A stretch of DNA of 64,000 nucleotides. Source: Streptomyces lucensis JCM 4490. GTDB taxonomy: Bacteria > Actinomycetota > Actinomycetes > Streptomycetales > Streptomycetaceae. Numbering within the stretch: the stretch's first letter is position 1; each line of letters starts with the position of its first letter. The notes under the pieces were generated by a model, which was given only the letters and a program-made list of their open reading frames with translations, was not told the DNA's origin and made no database searches. Below, piece after piece: positions 1-7,948 of this stretch. Position numbers and translations under genes: made by a program. The stretch spans positions 248,001 through 312,000 of the forward strand of contig NZ_BMUE01000005.1 in the NCBI RefSeq assembly GCF_014650035.1. Direction: 5' to 3'.

Positions 1-60
1 GACACCCGGCGTCACCCCCGTGTTCGGACCGGGGTCTCCCTTCCGTCATGTACACGCCCC

Positions 61-66
61 TACGAT
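61..66 (+). promoter_or_regulatory. Putative -10 hexamer of the phosphodiesterase gene
   Basis: The hexamer TACGAT matches the Streptomyces TANNNT -10 consensus and lies about 40 nt before the start codon of the exported phosphodiesterase. No convincing -35 is visible, so this is inference. Confidence 0.35.
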
Positions 67-105
67 CGGCGCGCACGACAGAAGCCGACGGCCAGGAGGG
101 CGCCG

Positions 106-1287
106 ATGGACAGCGACCAGGCGAACGAGCAGACACAGGGCATCACCGGACGGCGGGCCGTCCTCGGCGCGGCGGTGCTCGGCGCGGGCGGAGCGGTCCT
201 CGGGCTGCCCGGCGCGGCCAGAGCCGCCGGCGCCGCGGGGCGCGGGGGGCACGGGGGGCGCGGGCTGAAGGGCCTGCCGGTGCCGACCATCATCGGTCAC
301 CGGGGAGCCAGCGGCTACCGCCCCGAGCACACCTTCGGCTCGTACGACCTCGCCCTCGACCTGGGCGCCGACGTGGTCGAGGCGGGCGACCTGGTCCCCA
401 CCAGGGACGGCCACCTCGTCTGCCGGCACGAGCCCGAGATCGGCGGCACGACCGACGTCGCCTCGCACCCCGAGTTCGCCGACCGCCGGACCACCAAGGT
501 CCTGGACGGCGTCTCCACCACCGGCTGGTTCACCGAGGACTTCACGCTCGCCGAGCTGAAGACGCTGCGGGCCGTCGAGCGCATCCCGGCCAACCGGCCG
601 CACAACACCCTGTACAACGGGCGCTTCGGGATCCCCACGTTCGAAGAGGTCCTCAAGTGGCAGGACGAGCAGACCCGCAAGCGCGGCAGGCAGGTCTGGA
701 TCTACCCCGAGACCAAGCACCCCACCTACTTCCGGCGGCTCGGCCTCGGACTGGAGGAGCGGGTCGCGAAACTGCTGCGCAAGTACGGCAAGGACGGCCG
801 GAACGCGCCGGTCATCCTGCAGTCCTTCGAGCCCAGCAGCATCCAGCGGCTGAACCGGCTGGTCGACAACCCGCTCGTCGTCCTGCTCTCCACGGCGAGC
901 AGCCGCCCCTACGACTTCGTCGAGGCGGGCGACCCGCGCACGGTCGCCGACCTGATCACGCCCCAGGGCCTCAGGGAGATCGCCGGCTACGCGCGGGGCA
1001 TCGGGCCGACCCTGGACCTCGTCATCCCCAGGCGGGCCGACGGCACCCTCGGCGAGCCGACCACGCTCGTCGCCGACGCGCACAAGGCGGGCCTGCTCCT
1101 GCACCCGTACACCATGCGCAACGAGAACCCGTTCCTGCCGGCCGAGTACCGCAAGGGCACCGCGGCGGACGCCTACGGTGACGTCTTCGGCGCCTACCGG
1201 ACGTACTTCGCCACCGGCATCGACGGTGTCTTCACCGACAACGCCGACACCGGCCTGCTCGCCCGGGCCGACTTCCTGGACGGCTGA
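106..1287 (+). CDS. Tat-exported glycerophosphodiester phosphodiesterase
   Basis: This enzyme should hydrolyse glycerophosphodiesters to glycerol-3-phosphate and an alcohol outside the cell, recovering carbon and phosphate from lipid head groups. Residues 16-17 are a twin arginine followed by an Ala/Gly/Leu-rich stretch to about residue 40 (ARA-AG), a Tat signal peptide. The GDPD signature GHRGASGYRPEHT starts at residue 64, followed by the DGHLVCRHEP segment that normally supplies metal ligands and the second catalytic His. The length of 393 aa suits the secreted GlpQ-like subfamily. The ATG follows AGGAGG at a good distance. The family is clear; the exact substrate is not. Confidence 0.9.
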   Translation: MDSDQANEQTQGITGRRAVLGAAVLGAGGAVLGLPGAARAAGAAGRGGHGGRGLKGLPVPTIIGHRGASGYRPEHTFGSYDLALDLGADVVEAGDLVPTRDGHLVCRHEPEIGGTTDVASHPEFADRRTTKVLDGVSTTGWFTEDFTLAELKTLRAVERIPANRPHNTLYNGRFGIPTFEEVLKWQDEQTRKRGRQVWIYPETKHPTYFRRLGLGLEERVAKLLRKYGKDGRNAPVILQSFEPSSIQRLNRLVDNPLVVLLSTASSRPYDFVEAGDPRTVADLITPQGLREIAGYARGIGPTLDLVIPRRADGTLGEPTTLVADAHKAGLLLHPYTMRNENPFLPAEYRKGTAADAYGDVFGAYRTYFATGIDGVFTDNADTGLLARADFLDG

Positions 1288-1335
1288 GCGCGTCAACCGG
1301 CGCGTGCGCCGGCACCCCTTTCGGGGTGACTCCGG

Positions 1336-1365
1336 GCCGCCCCGGCAACCTGCCGCCGGGGCGGC
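1336..1365 (+). terminator. Hairpin after the phosphodiesterase gene
   Basis: An 11-bp G/C-rich inverted repeat (GCCGCCCCGGC and its complement) with an 8-nt loop lies just after the phosphodiesterase stop. It has no T-run, which is usual for Streptomyces terminators. Confidence 0.5.
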
Positions 1366-1379
1366 TCGTCGTTCCGCAT

Positions 1380-1886
1380 ATGACGCACGACCTGGTGGCC
1401 GCCCTGGGCCCGCTGCTCACCGCCGAGGCATCCGCGGAGGCATATGCGGCGGGAGGCGAGCCGGGAGATCTTGAGCAGGCCGTCTGGCTCCGCCTGCTGG
1501 AGCGCCTGGAGACCGACGGGCCCCCGCCGGATCCGCAGGGCTGGCTGCGCAGGGCGGTCCGCGCGGAGGCCCGCCGCACCCGCCGTGCCGCCCGCCGCGA
1601 ACGACCGTACGGCGCCGAGCCGGCCGACCACCACCGGCCCGGCCCCGAGCAACTCGCCCTGACGGCGGCCCGTTACCGCGCGCTGCGGGACGCGGTGCGC
1701 CGCCTGCCCGGCCGCTGCCCCCGCCTCCTCGGCGCCCTGCTCTCCCCCAAGGACCCGACATACCGGGAGATCGCGGGGGAGTTGGGTATCTCACAGGGCA
1801 GTCTCGGACCGGAACGCTCCCGATGTCTGGGATGTCTTCGCCGATTGCTCGCCCCGGAGGTTGCTTCCCGTGCGGGACGGGGATAG
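1380..1886 (+). CDS. Sigma-70-like DNA-binding protein
   Basis: The 168-aa protein resembles a short sigma factor. The N-terminal half is an acidic/Arg-rich helical region (LEQAVWLRLLERLE, then WLRRAVRAEARRTRRAARRE) comparable to sigma region 2. The C-terminal third has a region-4-like helix-turn-helix (YREIAGELGISQGSLGPERS) and ends in CLRRLL, as in SigJ/SigK-type proteins. A role in promoter recognition is inferred. The ATG used has no clear Shine-Dalgarno; an in-frame GTG at 1326 is possible but would sit inside the upstream hairpin. No anti-sigma gene is adjacent. Confidence 0.65.
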   Translation: MTHDLVAALGPLLTAEASAEAYAAGGEPGDLEQAVWLRLLERLETDGPPPDPQGWLRRAVRAEARRTRRAARRERPYGAEPADHHRPGPEQLALTAARYRALRDAVRRLPGRCPRLLGALLSPKDPTYREIAGELGISQGSLGPERSRCLGCLRRLLAPEVASRAGRG

Positions 1887-1931
1887 GAGTGGGGGACGAC
1901 AGGTGATCAGGTGAGCGGGAGGCATGCGCAC

Positions 1932-2429
1932 ATGGGCATGAGCGTGACCATCTCGGTGGCGACCGGGCAGGACGCGGAGCAGATCTTCAAGCTCCAGTAC
2001 CTGTGCTTCCAGAGCGAGGCGGCGCTGTACGGCAACTACCGCATCGACCCGCTCGTGCAGACCCTCGATTCCGTGCGCCAGGAAGTCACCGCCGACTGCG
2101 TCTTCGTCGCCCGGCTCGGTGAGGAGGTGGTCGGCTCCGTGCGCGGCAGGATCACCGAGGACGGCGCGGCGGCCATCGGCAGGCTCTGCGTCCACCCGCG
2201 CCTGCAGGGCCACGGCATCGGCGCGCGCCTGCTCAGGGCGGCCGAGACGGCCCTGGCCGAGCAGCGCGGCGCCACGAGGTTCCGCCTCCACACCGGCCAC
2301 CGCAGCGAAGGGAACCTGCGCCTGTACCGCCGGGTCGGCTACCAGGCGGTGGGCAGGTCCAGGGGCGCCGACGGCGTCGAGATGATCGTCCTGGAGAAGG
2401 ACGCGGGGACCTACGCGGCTACGGCGTGA
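1932..2429 (+). CDS. GNAT-family N-acetyltransferase
   Basis: A 165-aa single-domain GNAT acetyltransferase. It has the acetyl-CoA pyrophosphate loop in IGRLCVHPRLQGHGIGARLL (pattern Q/R-x-x-G-x-G/A), then LYRRVGYQAVG as the typical C-terminal motif B. The substrate cannot be inferred. I chose the ATG at 1932 because GGGAGG sits 9 nt upstream; an in-frame GTG at 1911 would place that site inside the gene. The 3' end overlaps the end of the convergent membrane-protein gene by 11 nt. Confidence 0.8.
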   Translation: MGMSVTISVATGQDAEQIFKLQYLCFQSEAALYGNYRIDPLVQTLDSVRQEVTADCVFVARLGEEVVGSVRGRITEDGAAAIGRLCVHPRLQGHGIGARLLRAAETALAEQRGATRFRLHTGHRSEGNLRLYRRVGYQAVGRSRGADGVEMIVLEKDAGTYAATA

Positions 2430-2838
2430 CGCGGCCGCGCGACCTGCGCAGCCAGTACAGCGCGGAGAGCGGCAGCAGCACCGGGATGAAGACGTACCCC
2501 ATGCCGTAGTCGGACCAGACGGTCGCGTCCGGGAAGGCCGAGGAGTCGGCCAGGGTCCAGGTGCCCACGACCAGCACGCCCGCGAGCTCGGCGGCACAGC
2601 ACACCAGTGCCGCCCTGCGGGCCGTCTCCCCGCCGCGGATCAGCGTGTAGGTGATGAAGCCGTACACCACTCCGGCCACCGCCGACAGCGAGTAGGCCAG
2701 CGGCGCCCGGTCGAATCCGGTCGCGATCTGGTACGCCGACCGCGACACCGCGCCGACCACCATCACGCCGTAGAACCAGACGAGCAGCATCCCCGGTCCG
2801 CTGATCAGCCGGGCCGGCTTCTCCTCCACCGCCGTCAC
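2419..2838 (-). CDS. Small integral membrane protein
   Basis: About 139 aa, with four probable membrane segments (GMLLVWFYGVMVVGAV, YSLSAVAGVVYGFITYTLI, ALVCCAAELAGVLVVGTW, YVFIPVLLPLSALYWL) and a basic C-terminus. I do not recognise a functional family beyond conserved Streptomyces membrane proteins. The GTG start follows GGGAGG, and it begins one base after the stop of the upstream membrane-protein gene, so the two are almost certainly co-transcribed and perhaps form one complex. Confidence 0.75.
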   Translation of the reverse strand: MTAVEEKPARLISGPGMLLVWFYGVMVVGAVSRSAYQIATGFDRAPLAYSLSAVAGVVYGFITYTLIRGGETARRAALVCCAAELAGVLVVGTWTLADSSAFPDATVWSDYGMGYVFIPVLLPLSALYWLRRSRGRVTP

Positions 2839-2839
2839 C

Positions 2840-3199
2840 TCAGCCTCCCCAGATGTCGTAGAGCCGCACCTCGAGCACGGCCAGCACCACACCGCCCGCC
2901 GCGACGGTCACCGAACCCCAGCGCGTGCGCTCGGCCAGCGACATGAACCCCGCCGCCGGAACGCACGCGAACGCGCCCAGCAGATACGACACGAAGATCG
3001 TGGTGCCCTGCTCCGGCTTCTCGCCCCGCGCCAGCAGCACGATCCCGGTGACCAGCTGGATCAGGGCCAGCGCCGCCACCACGGCCATGCCGATGAAGTG
3101 CCAGTCCTTGGTCGGCTGGTCGCGGTGGGCGGCCCAGCCGCACCAGGCGGACAGCAGCAGCGCGGCGACCCCGGTCACCAGCGTCAGGACAGTGAGCAT
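2840..3199 (-). CDS. Small integral membrane protein, first of a pair
   Basis: A 119-aa very hydrophobic protein with four predicted transmembrane helices: MLTVLTLVTGVAALLLSAW, FIGMAVVAALALIQLVTGIV, IFVSYLLGAFACVPAAGFM and SVTVAAGGVVLAVLEVRL. No catalytic motif is visible. It is the first gene of a tightly linked minus-strand pair and is divergent from the HAD phosphatase gene. Function is unknown. Confidence 0.75.
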   Translation of the reverse strand: MLTVLTLVTGVAALLLSAWCGWAAHRDQPTKDWHFIGMAVVAALALIQLVTGIVLLARGEKPEQGTTIFVSYLLGAFACVPAAGFMSLAERTRWGSVTVAAGGVVLAVLEVRLYDIWGG

Positions 3200-3255
3200 G
3201 CGGTGACCTTATTACGCCCGAAACGTGCCGCCGCCGCCGACCCCGGCGTACGCCG

Positions 3256-3261
3256 TAGGGT
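3256..3261 (+). promoter_or_regulatory. -10 of a leaderless HAD transcript
   Basis: TAGGGT ends 7 nt before the ATG of the HAD gene and no Shine-Dalgarno lies between, the arrangement expected when transcription starts at the start codon itself. Confidence 0.5.
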
Positions 3262-3268
3262 CTAGACC

Positions 3269-3919
3269 ATGACGATCCACGCGCACGCCCTCCTGTTCGA
3301 CAACGACGGCACCCTCGTCTCCTCCCTCGACTCCGTCGAGCGTTGCTGGAGCCGCTGGGCGCGGGAGTACGGGATCACCGCGGAGGCCCTCCGGCGCGTG
3401 GAACTGCACGGGCGCCCGGCGGTCGACATAGTCGGCGACCTGCTGCCCGCCCGTCTGGTGCCGGAGGCGGTCTCGCGGGTCGAGCAGCTGGAGGTCGAGG
3501 ACGTGCCGAACGGGGGTGTGCACCTGCTGCCCGGCACCCGGGACTTCCTGGACTCCCTGCCCGCCGACCGCTGGGCCGTGGTCACCTCGGCGACCCGGCG
3601 CCTGGCCGAGGCCCGCCTCGACGCGGTCGGCATCCGCCCCAAGGCGCTGGTGTCCGCCGACGACATCACCCGCGGCAAGCCCGACCCCGAGCCGTATCTG
3701 CTCGCGGCCCGGCAGCTCGGCGTGGACCCGGCCCGCTGCGTCGTCTTCGAGGACGCCCCCGCCGGACTCCGGGCGGGCCGCGCGGCCGGCATGACCACCG
3801 TGGCGTTGGCCACAACCCACCGGGCCGCGGAGCTGGACGCCGACCTGGTCGTGCGGGACCTGTCGGCCCTGCGGGCGCTGGTCACCGACGGGGGAGTGGA
3901 CATCTCCGTCCGCCCCTGA
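3269..3919 (+). CDS. HAD-superfamily phosphatase (sugar-phosphatase type)
   Basis: A 216-aa cytoplasmic phosphatase of the HAD superfamily. Motif I is LLFDNDGTLVSS with the nucleophile Asp11 and general acid Asp13. Motif II is the VVTSAT segment. Motif III/IV is RGKPDPEPYLLAA followed by VVFEDAPAGLRAG with the metal-binding ED. The helical cap between motifs I and II places it with the phosphoglycolate/sugar-phosphatase group. The natural substrate cannot be read from sequence. It appears to have its own leaderless promoter. Confidence 0.87.
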   Translation: MTIHAHALLFDNDGTLVSSLDSVERCWSRWAREYGITAEALRRVELHGRPAVDIVGDLLPARLVPEAVSRVEQLEVEDVPNGGVHLLPGTRDFLDSLPADRWAVVTSATRRLAEARLDAVGIRPKALVSADDITRGKPDPEPYLLAARQLGVDPARCVVFEDAPAGLRAGRAAGMTTVALATTHRAAELDADLVVRDLSALRALVTDGGVDISVRP

Positions 3920-4002
3920 ACGGGCGCCCCCTGGTGTCCACGCCCGTCCAGCATGCGGACTGGCGCGGCCTGTCAGGACCGTACGTCTGGTTTACTGAAC
4001 AC

Positions 4003-4089
4003 ATGACCACGACGAGCACCCGCACCCTTGCGACCGAGGCGACCATGACGCCCGGTGCTCGCTGTATGTGTCGAATGTGCGCCTTCTAG
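4003..4089 (+). CDS. Cys/Met-rich leader peptide of the methionine uptake operon
   Basis: A 28-codon reading frame ends CMCRMCAF, with Cys at positions 21, 23 and 26 and Met at 22 and 25, all within its last eight codons. It lies 257 nt before metN. Cys-rich short upstream ORFs that control sulfur genes by translation-dependent attenuation are known in mycobacteria, so a similar role sensing Cys- or Met-tRNA charging is inferred. The first ATG has no Shine-Dalgarno and could be leaderless; the in-frame ATG at 4045 is preceded by GAGG with 5-nt spacing and would give a 14-aa peptide. Either way the Cys/Met end is the same. Confidence 0.65.
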   Translation: MTTTSTRTLATEATMTPGARCMCRMCAF

Positions 4090-4346
4090 AGGGCCCCCGC
4101 ACCATCTGAGCCTCGCGCCCCGAAGCGAGAGCCGTGGCGTGTCCCCTGCCGCCCAGCGGCATCGCGGACCGCCTCCCCCGCCGCCCGACGGCGTGCGGGG
4201 ACCCCCGTCGCGCACACGAGGTTCTCCGTTCTCCCCGGTGATGCCGCCGCAGCGAGAACCGTGCCGCGTCCCTGACCGCATGCACCTGCACGCCCCCGTG
4301 CCCGGGCACACCCACGCCCGCGCACTCGACAGTGACGGAAATCCAC
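4090..4346 (+). promoter_or_regulatory. metN: Structured leader (possible attenuator) before metN
   Basis: This untranslated stretch separates the leader peptide from metN. Two similar 29-nt elements (4124-4152 and 4251-4279, 23 of 29 identical without gaps) recur in it. The first bases of each form the 3' arm of a possible hairpin: CTCGC/GCGAG at 4112-4129 and GGTTCTC/GAGAACC at 4220-4260. I could not match the region to an S-box, SAM-II or SAM-IV riboswitch by eye. An attenuator coupled to the leader peptide is the simplest reading. Confidence 0.45.
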
Positions 4347-5393
4347 GTGATCACCACCACGGGCCTCACCAAGGTCTACCGCTCGCGCGGCCGTGAGGTC
4401 ACCGCCCTCGACGGCGTCGACCTGCACGTCCGCGAAGGCGAGGTGTACGGCGTCATCGGCCAGTCCGGCGCCGGCAAGTCCTCGCTCATCCGCTGCGTCA
4501 ACCTGCTGGAGCGACCCACCTCCGGCACCGTCAGCGTCGCCGGGCAGGACCTCACCGCGCTGGCCGGCCGCGGGCCGCGCGCCGGCAGGGAGCTGCGCCG
4601 GGCGCGCAGCCGCATCGGCATGGTCTTCCAGCACTTCAACCTGCTCTCCTCGCGCACCGTGCAGGACAACGTCGAACTGCCGCTGGAGATCCTCGGCCGG
4701 TCCGGCAAGGAGCGCTCCCGCAAGGCCCTGGAGCTGCTGGACCTGGTCGGCCTCGCCGACAAGGCGAAGGCCTACCCCGCCCAGCTCTCCGGCGGTCAGA
4801 AGCAGCGCGTCGGTATCGCCCGCGCCCTGGCCGGGGACCCCAAGGTGCTGCTCTCCGACGAGGCCACCAGCGCCCTCGACCCCGAGACCACCCGCTCCAT
4901 CCTCCAGTTGCTGCGCGACCTCAACCGGCAGCTGGGTCTGACCGTCCTGCTCATCACCCACGAGATGGACGTCGTGAAGTCGATCTGCGACTCCGCCGCC
5001 CTCATGGAGCGGGGCCGGATCGTGGAGTCCGGCACGGTCAGTGAGCTGCTGGCCACCCCGGGCTCGGAGCTGGCCTCCGCCCTCTTCCCCGTCGGCGGCG
5101 AGGCCTCGGGCCCCGAGCGGACCGTCCTCGACGTCACCTTCCACGGCGAGGCCGCCACCCAGCCGGTCATCTCCCAGCTCTCGCGCACCTACAACATCGA
5201 CATATCGATCCTCGGCGCCGCCATCGACACCGTCGGCGGCCTGCAGATCGGCCGCATGCGCATCGAGCTGCCCGGCCGCTACGAGGACAACGTGGTGCCG
5301 GTCGGCTTCCTGCGCGAGCAGGGCCTGCAGATCGACGTCGTCGGGCAGCACGAGGGCCGGGAGCCCGTGCTGGTGAAGGAAGGTGCGAAGTGA
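4347..5393 (+). CDS. metN: Methionine ABC transporter ATP-binding protein
   Basis: The ATPase subunit that drives D/L-methionine import through MetI. Walker A is GQSGAGKSS (about residues 38-46), the ABC signature is LSGGQKQRVGIARAL and Walker B is VLLSDEATSALD. The last 90 or so residues form a NIL domain, the regulatory domain typical of MetN that binds methionine and causes trans-inhibition. I use the GTG at 4347 because GGAA lies 6 nt before it; the in-frame GTG at 4332 has no ribosome site. It overlaps metI by 4 nt (GTGA). Confidence 0.93.
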   Translation: MITTTGLTKVYRSRGREVTALDGVDLHVREGEVYGVIGQSGAGKSSLIRCVNLLERPTSGTVSVAGQDLTALAGRGPRAGRELRRARSRIGMVFQHFNLLSSRTVQDNVELPLEILGRSGKERSRKALELLDLVGLADKAKAYPAQLSGGQKQRVGIARALAGDPKVLLSDEATSALDPETTRSILQLLRDLNRQLGLTVLLITHEMDVVKSICDSAALMERGRIVESGTVSELLATPGSELASALFPVGGEASGPERTVLDVTFHGEAATQPVISQLSRTYNIDISILGAAIDTVGGLQIGRMRIELPGRYEDNVVPVGFLREQGLQIDVVGQHEGREPVLVKEGAK

Positions 5394-6127
5394 CCTGGTC
5401 CGAGATGTGGACGCTGCTGGAGCCGGAGTGCTGGAACACCGCCTACATGGTCGGGTGGTCCACGCTCATCGCCATCGCCGGCGGTCTGCCGCTGGGCATC
5501 CTGCTCGTGCTCACCGAGCGCGGCGGCCTGCTGCAGAACGTCGTGGTGAACAAGGTCCTCGGGCAGGTCGTGAACGTCACCCGCTCCATGCCGTTCATCA
5601 TCCTGATGGTCGCCCTGACCAGCTTCACCCGGTCGGTCACCGGGACGAGCATCGGCCGGGACGCCGCCATCGTGCCGCTGGCCATCGGCGCCATCCCGTT
5701 CTTCGCCCGGCTCGTCGAGACGGCTGTCCGCGAAGTCGACGGCGGGCTCGTCGAGGCCGTGCAGTCGATGGGCGGCAACACCCTGACCATCGTCCGCAAG
5801 GTCCTCGTACCGGAGGCCCTGCCGTCGCTGATCGCCTCCGCCACCACCACCCTCGTCGCCCTCATCGGCTACTCCGCCATGGCCGGCACGGTCGGCGCCG
5901 GCGGCCTCGGTGACCTCGCCGTCCGCTACGGCTACCAGCGCTTCGAGACCGACCTCATGTGGGTGATCGTCGCGATCCTCGCCGTCGTCATCTCCCTCAT
6001 CCAGTTCGCCGGCGACTACGCGGCCCGCGCCCTGCACCACCGCGGCGCCCGCTCCGGCCCCGCGCCGAAGCTCCGCCTGCTGAAGGCCAAGGAGCCCGCG
6101 GCGGCCGACATCGGCAAGGTCGCCTGA
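5390..6127 (+). CDS. metI: Methionine ABC transporter permease
   Basis: A 245-aa inner-membrane permease of the MetI family, with about five transmembrane helices and the cytoplasmic EAA-like loop (VDGGLVEAVQSMGGNTLTIVR) that contacts the MetN ATPase. The segment SATTTLVALIGYSAMAGTVG is highly typical of MetI. The GTG start overlaps the metN stop, implying translational coupling. The substrate assignment rests on family and on the NIL domain and MetQ neighbours. Confidence 0.93.
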   Translation: MTWSEMWTLLEPECWNTAYMVGWSTLIAIAGGLPLGILLVLTERGGLLQNVVVNKVLGQVVNVTRSMPFIILMVALTSFTRSVTGTSIGRDAAIVPLAIGAIPFFARLVETAVREVDGGLVEAVQSMGGNTLTIVRKVLVPEALPSLIASATTTLVALIGYSAMAGTVGAGGLGDLAVRYGYQRFETDLMWVIVAILAVVISLIQFAGDYAARALHHRGARSGPAPKLRLLKAKEPAAADIGKVA

Positions 6128-6196
6128 ACACCCCGCCGAGAGACTCCCCGTTCACCCATGACGGGGTCGCACCACCCTTAAGGAAAGGCACTTTTC

Positions 6197-7030
6197 GTGC
6201 GTAACACCGCCAAGCTCACCACCGCCGTCCTCGCCGCCGGAGCCCTCACCCTCGGGCTGACCGCCTGCGGCTCCGACAAGGACTCCGCGGGCTCCTCCGA
6301 CTACAGCGGTCCGCTGGTCGTCGCCGCGAGCCCGGCCCCGCACGCCGAAATCCTGAACTTCGTCAAGAAGAACCTGGCGGAGAAGGCGGGACTCGACCTG
6401 GAGGTCAAGGAGTTCACCGACTACATCACGCCGAACACGGCGACCGAGGACGGCTCGGTGGACGCCAACTACTTCCAGAACCAGCCGTACCTCGACGACT
6501 TCAACAAGACGCGCGGCACGCACATCGCGCCCGTCGTCACGGTGCACCTGGAGCCGCTCGGCCTCTACTCCCACAAGGTCGAGAAGGCCGACGCCCTGAA
6601 GAGCGGTGCGACCATCGCCGTCCCGAACGACGCCGTCAACGAGGCCCGCGCCCTGAAGCTGCTCGCGGCAGGCGGGCTCATCACCCTCAAGGACGGCGCC
6701 GGCTCCGGGGCCACCCCCCGGGACATCGCCAAGAACCCGAAGAACCTCCAGTTCAAGGAGGTCGAGGCGGCCCAGACCGCGCGTTCCCTGGACGACGTGG
6801 ACGCCGCGGTCATCAACGGCAACTTCGCCCTTCCGGTGGGGATCAAGCCCGCCAAGGACGCCCTGATCCTGGAGTCCGCCAAGAACAGCCGGTACGGCAA
6901 CTTCCTCGCGGTGAAGGAGGGCAACGAGAAGGACCCGCGGGTCAAGAAGCTCGCCAAGCTCCTCACCTCCCCCGAGGTGAAGAAGTTCATCGAGGACAAG
7001 TACCAGGGCTCGGTCCTCCCGACCTTCTGA
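6197..7030 (+). CDS. metQ: Methionine-binding lipoprotein
   Basis: The extracellular substrate-binding component. The N-terminus is a lipoprotein signal with lipobox LTAC, Cys24 being the lipidated residue after processing. The mature part carries the NlpA/MetQ features ASPAPHAEILNFVKKNLAEKAG and VDANYFQNQPYLDDFN. Length 277 aa is normal. AAGGAAAGG precedes the GTG start. It closes the metNIQ operon and is followed by a strong hairpin. Confidence 0.93.
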   Translation: MRNTAKLTTAVLAAGALTLGLTACGSDKDSAGSSDYSGPLVVAASPAPHAEILNFVKKNLAEKAGLDLEVKEFTDYITPNTATEDGSVDANYFQNQPYLDDFNKTRGTHIAPVVTVHLEPLGLYSHKVEKADALKSGATIAVPNDAVNEARALKLLAAGGLITLKDGAGSGATPRDIAKNPKNLQFKEVEAAQTARSLDDVDAAVINGNFALPVGIKPAKDALILESAKNSRYGNFLAVKEGNEKDPRVKKLAKLLTSPEVKKFIEDKYQGSVLPTF

Positions 7031-7082
7031 GCCCGCCCCTCCTCCTGAATCCGTCCCGCCCTACCGGCCCATATCGCCACGC

Positions 7083-7117
7083 ACGGGGTCCGCTTCCTCA
7101 CAAGGAGTGGACCCCGT
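7083..7117 (+). terminator. Rho-independent-like terminator of metNIQ
   Basis: ACGGGGTCC at 7083-7091 pairs perfectly with GGACCCCGT at 7109-7117, and the intervening bases extend the stem with one bulge. It is followed by TGT rather than a T-run. Confidence 0.7.
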
Positions 7118-7180
7118 TGTGCGATTCGGTGCTTTCATGCTGCATGCTGGGCAGTTCAGCAGCCCCTGAAGGAATTCACG

Positions 7181-7828
7181 ATGGTTACGGAGCGGCGCAT
7201 GACGAGCACCTTCCCCAGCATCTCCATCAGCACGGAGCGGTTGGTGCTGCGTCCACTCGACGAGGACGACGTGCCCGCCCTGGCCGAGATGATGAACGAC
7301 GAGAACATCGCCGCCTGGACCGACGTCCCCCAGCCGTTCACCGAGGACGGCGCCCGCCACTGGATCACCGAGTACGCGCCCGCCGAGCGCGCGGCCGGCC
7401 GGGGCCTGGACCTCGCCGTCACCGAATTCCTCACCCAGCGCCTGGTCGGCATCGTCCAGCTGACCAACACCGACTGGCACATCCGTGCCACCGAACTGTC
7501 GTACATCGTCGCCCCCTGGGCCCGCGGCGAGGGGTACGCGTCCGAGTCAGCGCTCGCCACCGCCCAATGGCTCTTCGGCGACCAGAAGTTCGAACGGATC
7601 GAGATCCGTACCGCCGCCGACAACGCCGCGTCCCAGCAGGTGGCCCAGAAGATCGGCTGCATCAGCGAGGGCGTGCTGCGCAACGCCTGCATAGTCCACG
7701 TCCGCGCGGAGGACGGCACCTGGACCGACCTGCGCAGCGACTTCATCGTCTGGAGCCTCCTCCCGGAGGACCTCGAGGGCGCCGACGAGCAGCTCGCCGG
7801 TTTCACGGCCTACTCCGACTGGAACTGA
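7181..7828 (+). CDS. RimJ/RimL-type GNAT acetyltransferase
   Basis: A 215-aa acetyltransferase. It starts with the STERLVLRPLDEDDVPAL pattern typical of the RimJ/RimL (ribosomal-protein alanine acetyltransferase) group and carries WARGEGYASESALATAQWLF as the acetyl-CoA-binding motif. The true target may be a protein N-terminus or a small amine. GAAGGAA precedes the ATG; a second in-frame ATG at 7199 with GGAG upstream is also plausible. It stands alone between the metQ terminator and the cobalamin gene. Confidence 0.82.
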   Translation: MVTERRMTSTFPSISISTERLVLRPLDEDDVPALAEMMNDENIAAWTDVPQPFTEDGARHWITEYAPAERAAGRGLDLAVTEFLTQRLVGIVQLTNTDWHIRATELSYIVAPWARGEGYASESALATAQWLFGDQKFERIEIRTAADNAASQQVAQKIGCISEGVLRNACIVHVRAEDGTWTDLRSDFIVWSLLPEDLEGADEQLAGFTAYSDWN

Positions 7829-7881
7829 AGCGCACCGGAGCGCGGGCCCGGCCCCGGCACGCGTCCGGCCGCCCCACCCGG

Positions 7882-7887
7882 TAGTCT
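7882..7887 (+). promoter_or_regulatory. Putative -10 before cobL/cbiET
   Basis: TAGTCT fits TANNNT and lies about 60 nt before the cobL start in the only gap upstream of it. Confidence 0.3.
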
Positions 7888-7948
7888 CACGGAGCCCGAC
7901 CACGGGCCCTTCCCATGACGACCCGCGGAAACCTGGAGAGACACGACG

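Noticed and set aside
46..1296. 416-aa open frame opposite the phosphodiesterase gene
   Set aside because: Antisense shadow of a strong GDPD gene; its composition is explained by the G/C-rich third positions of the true strand.
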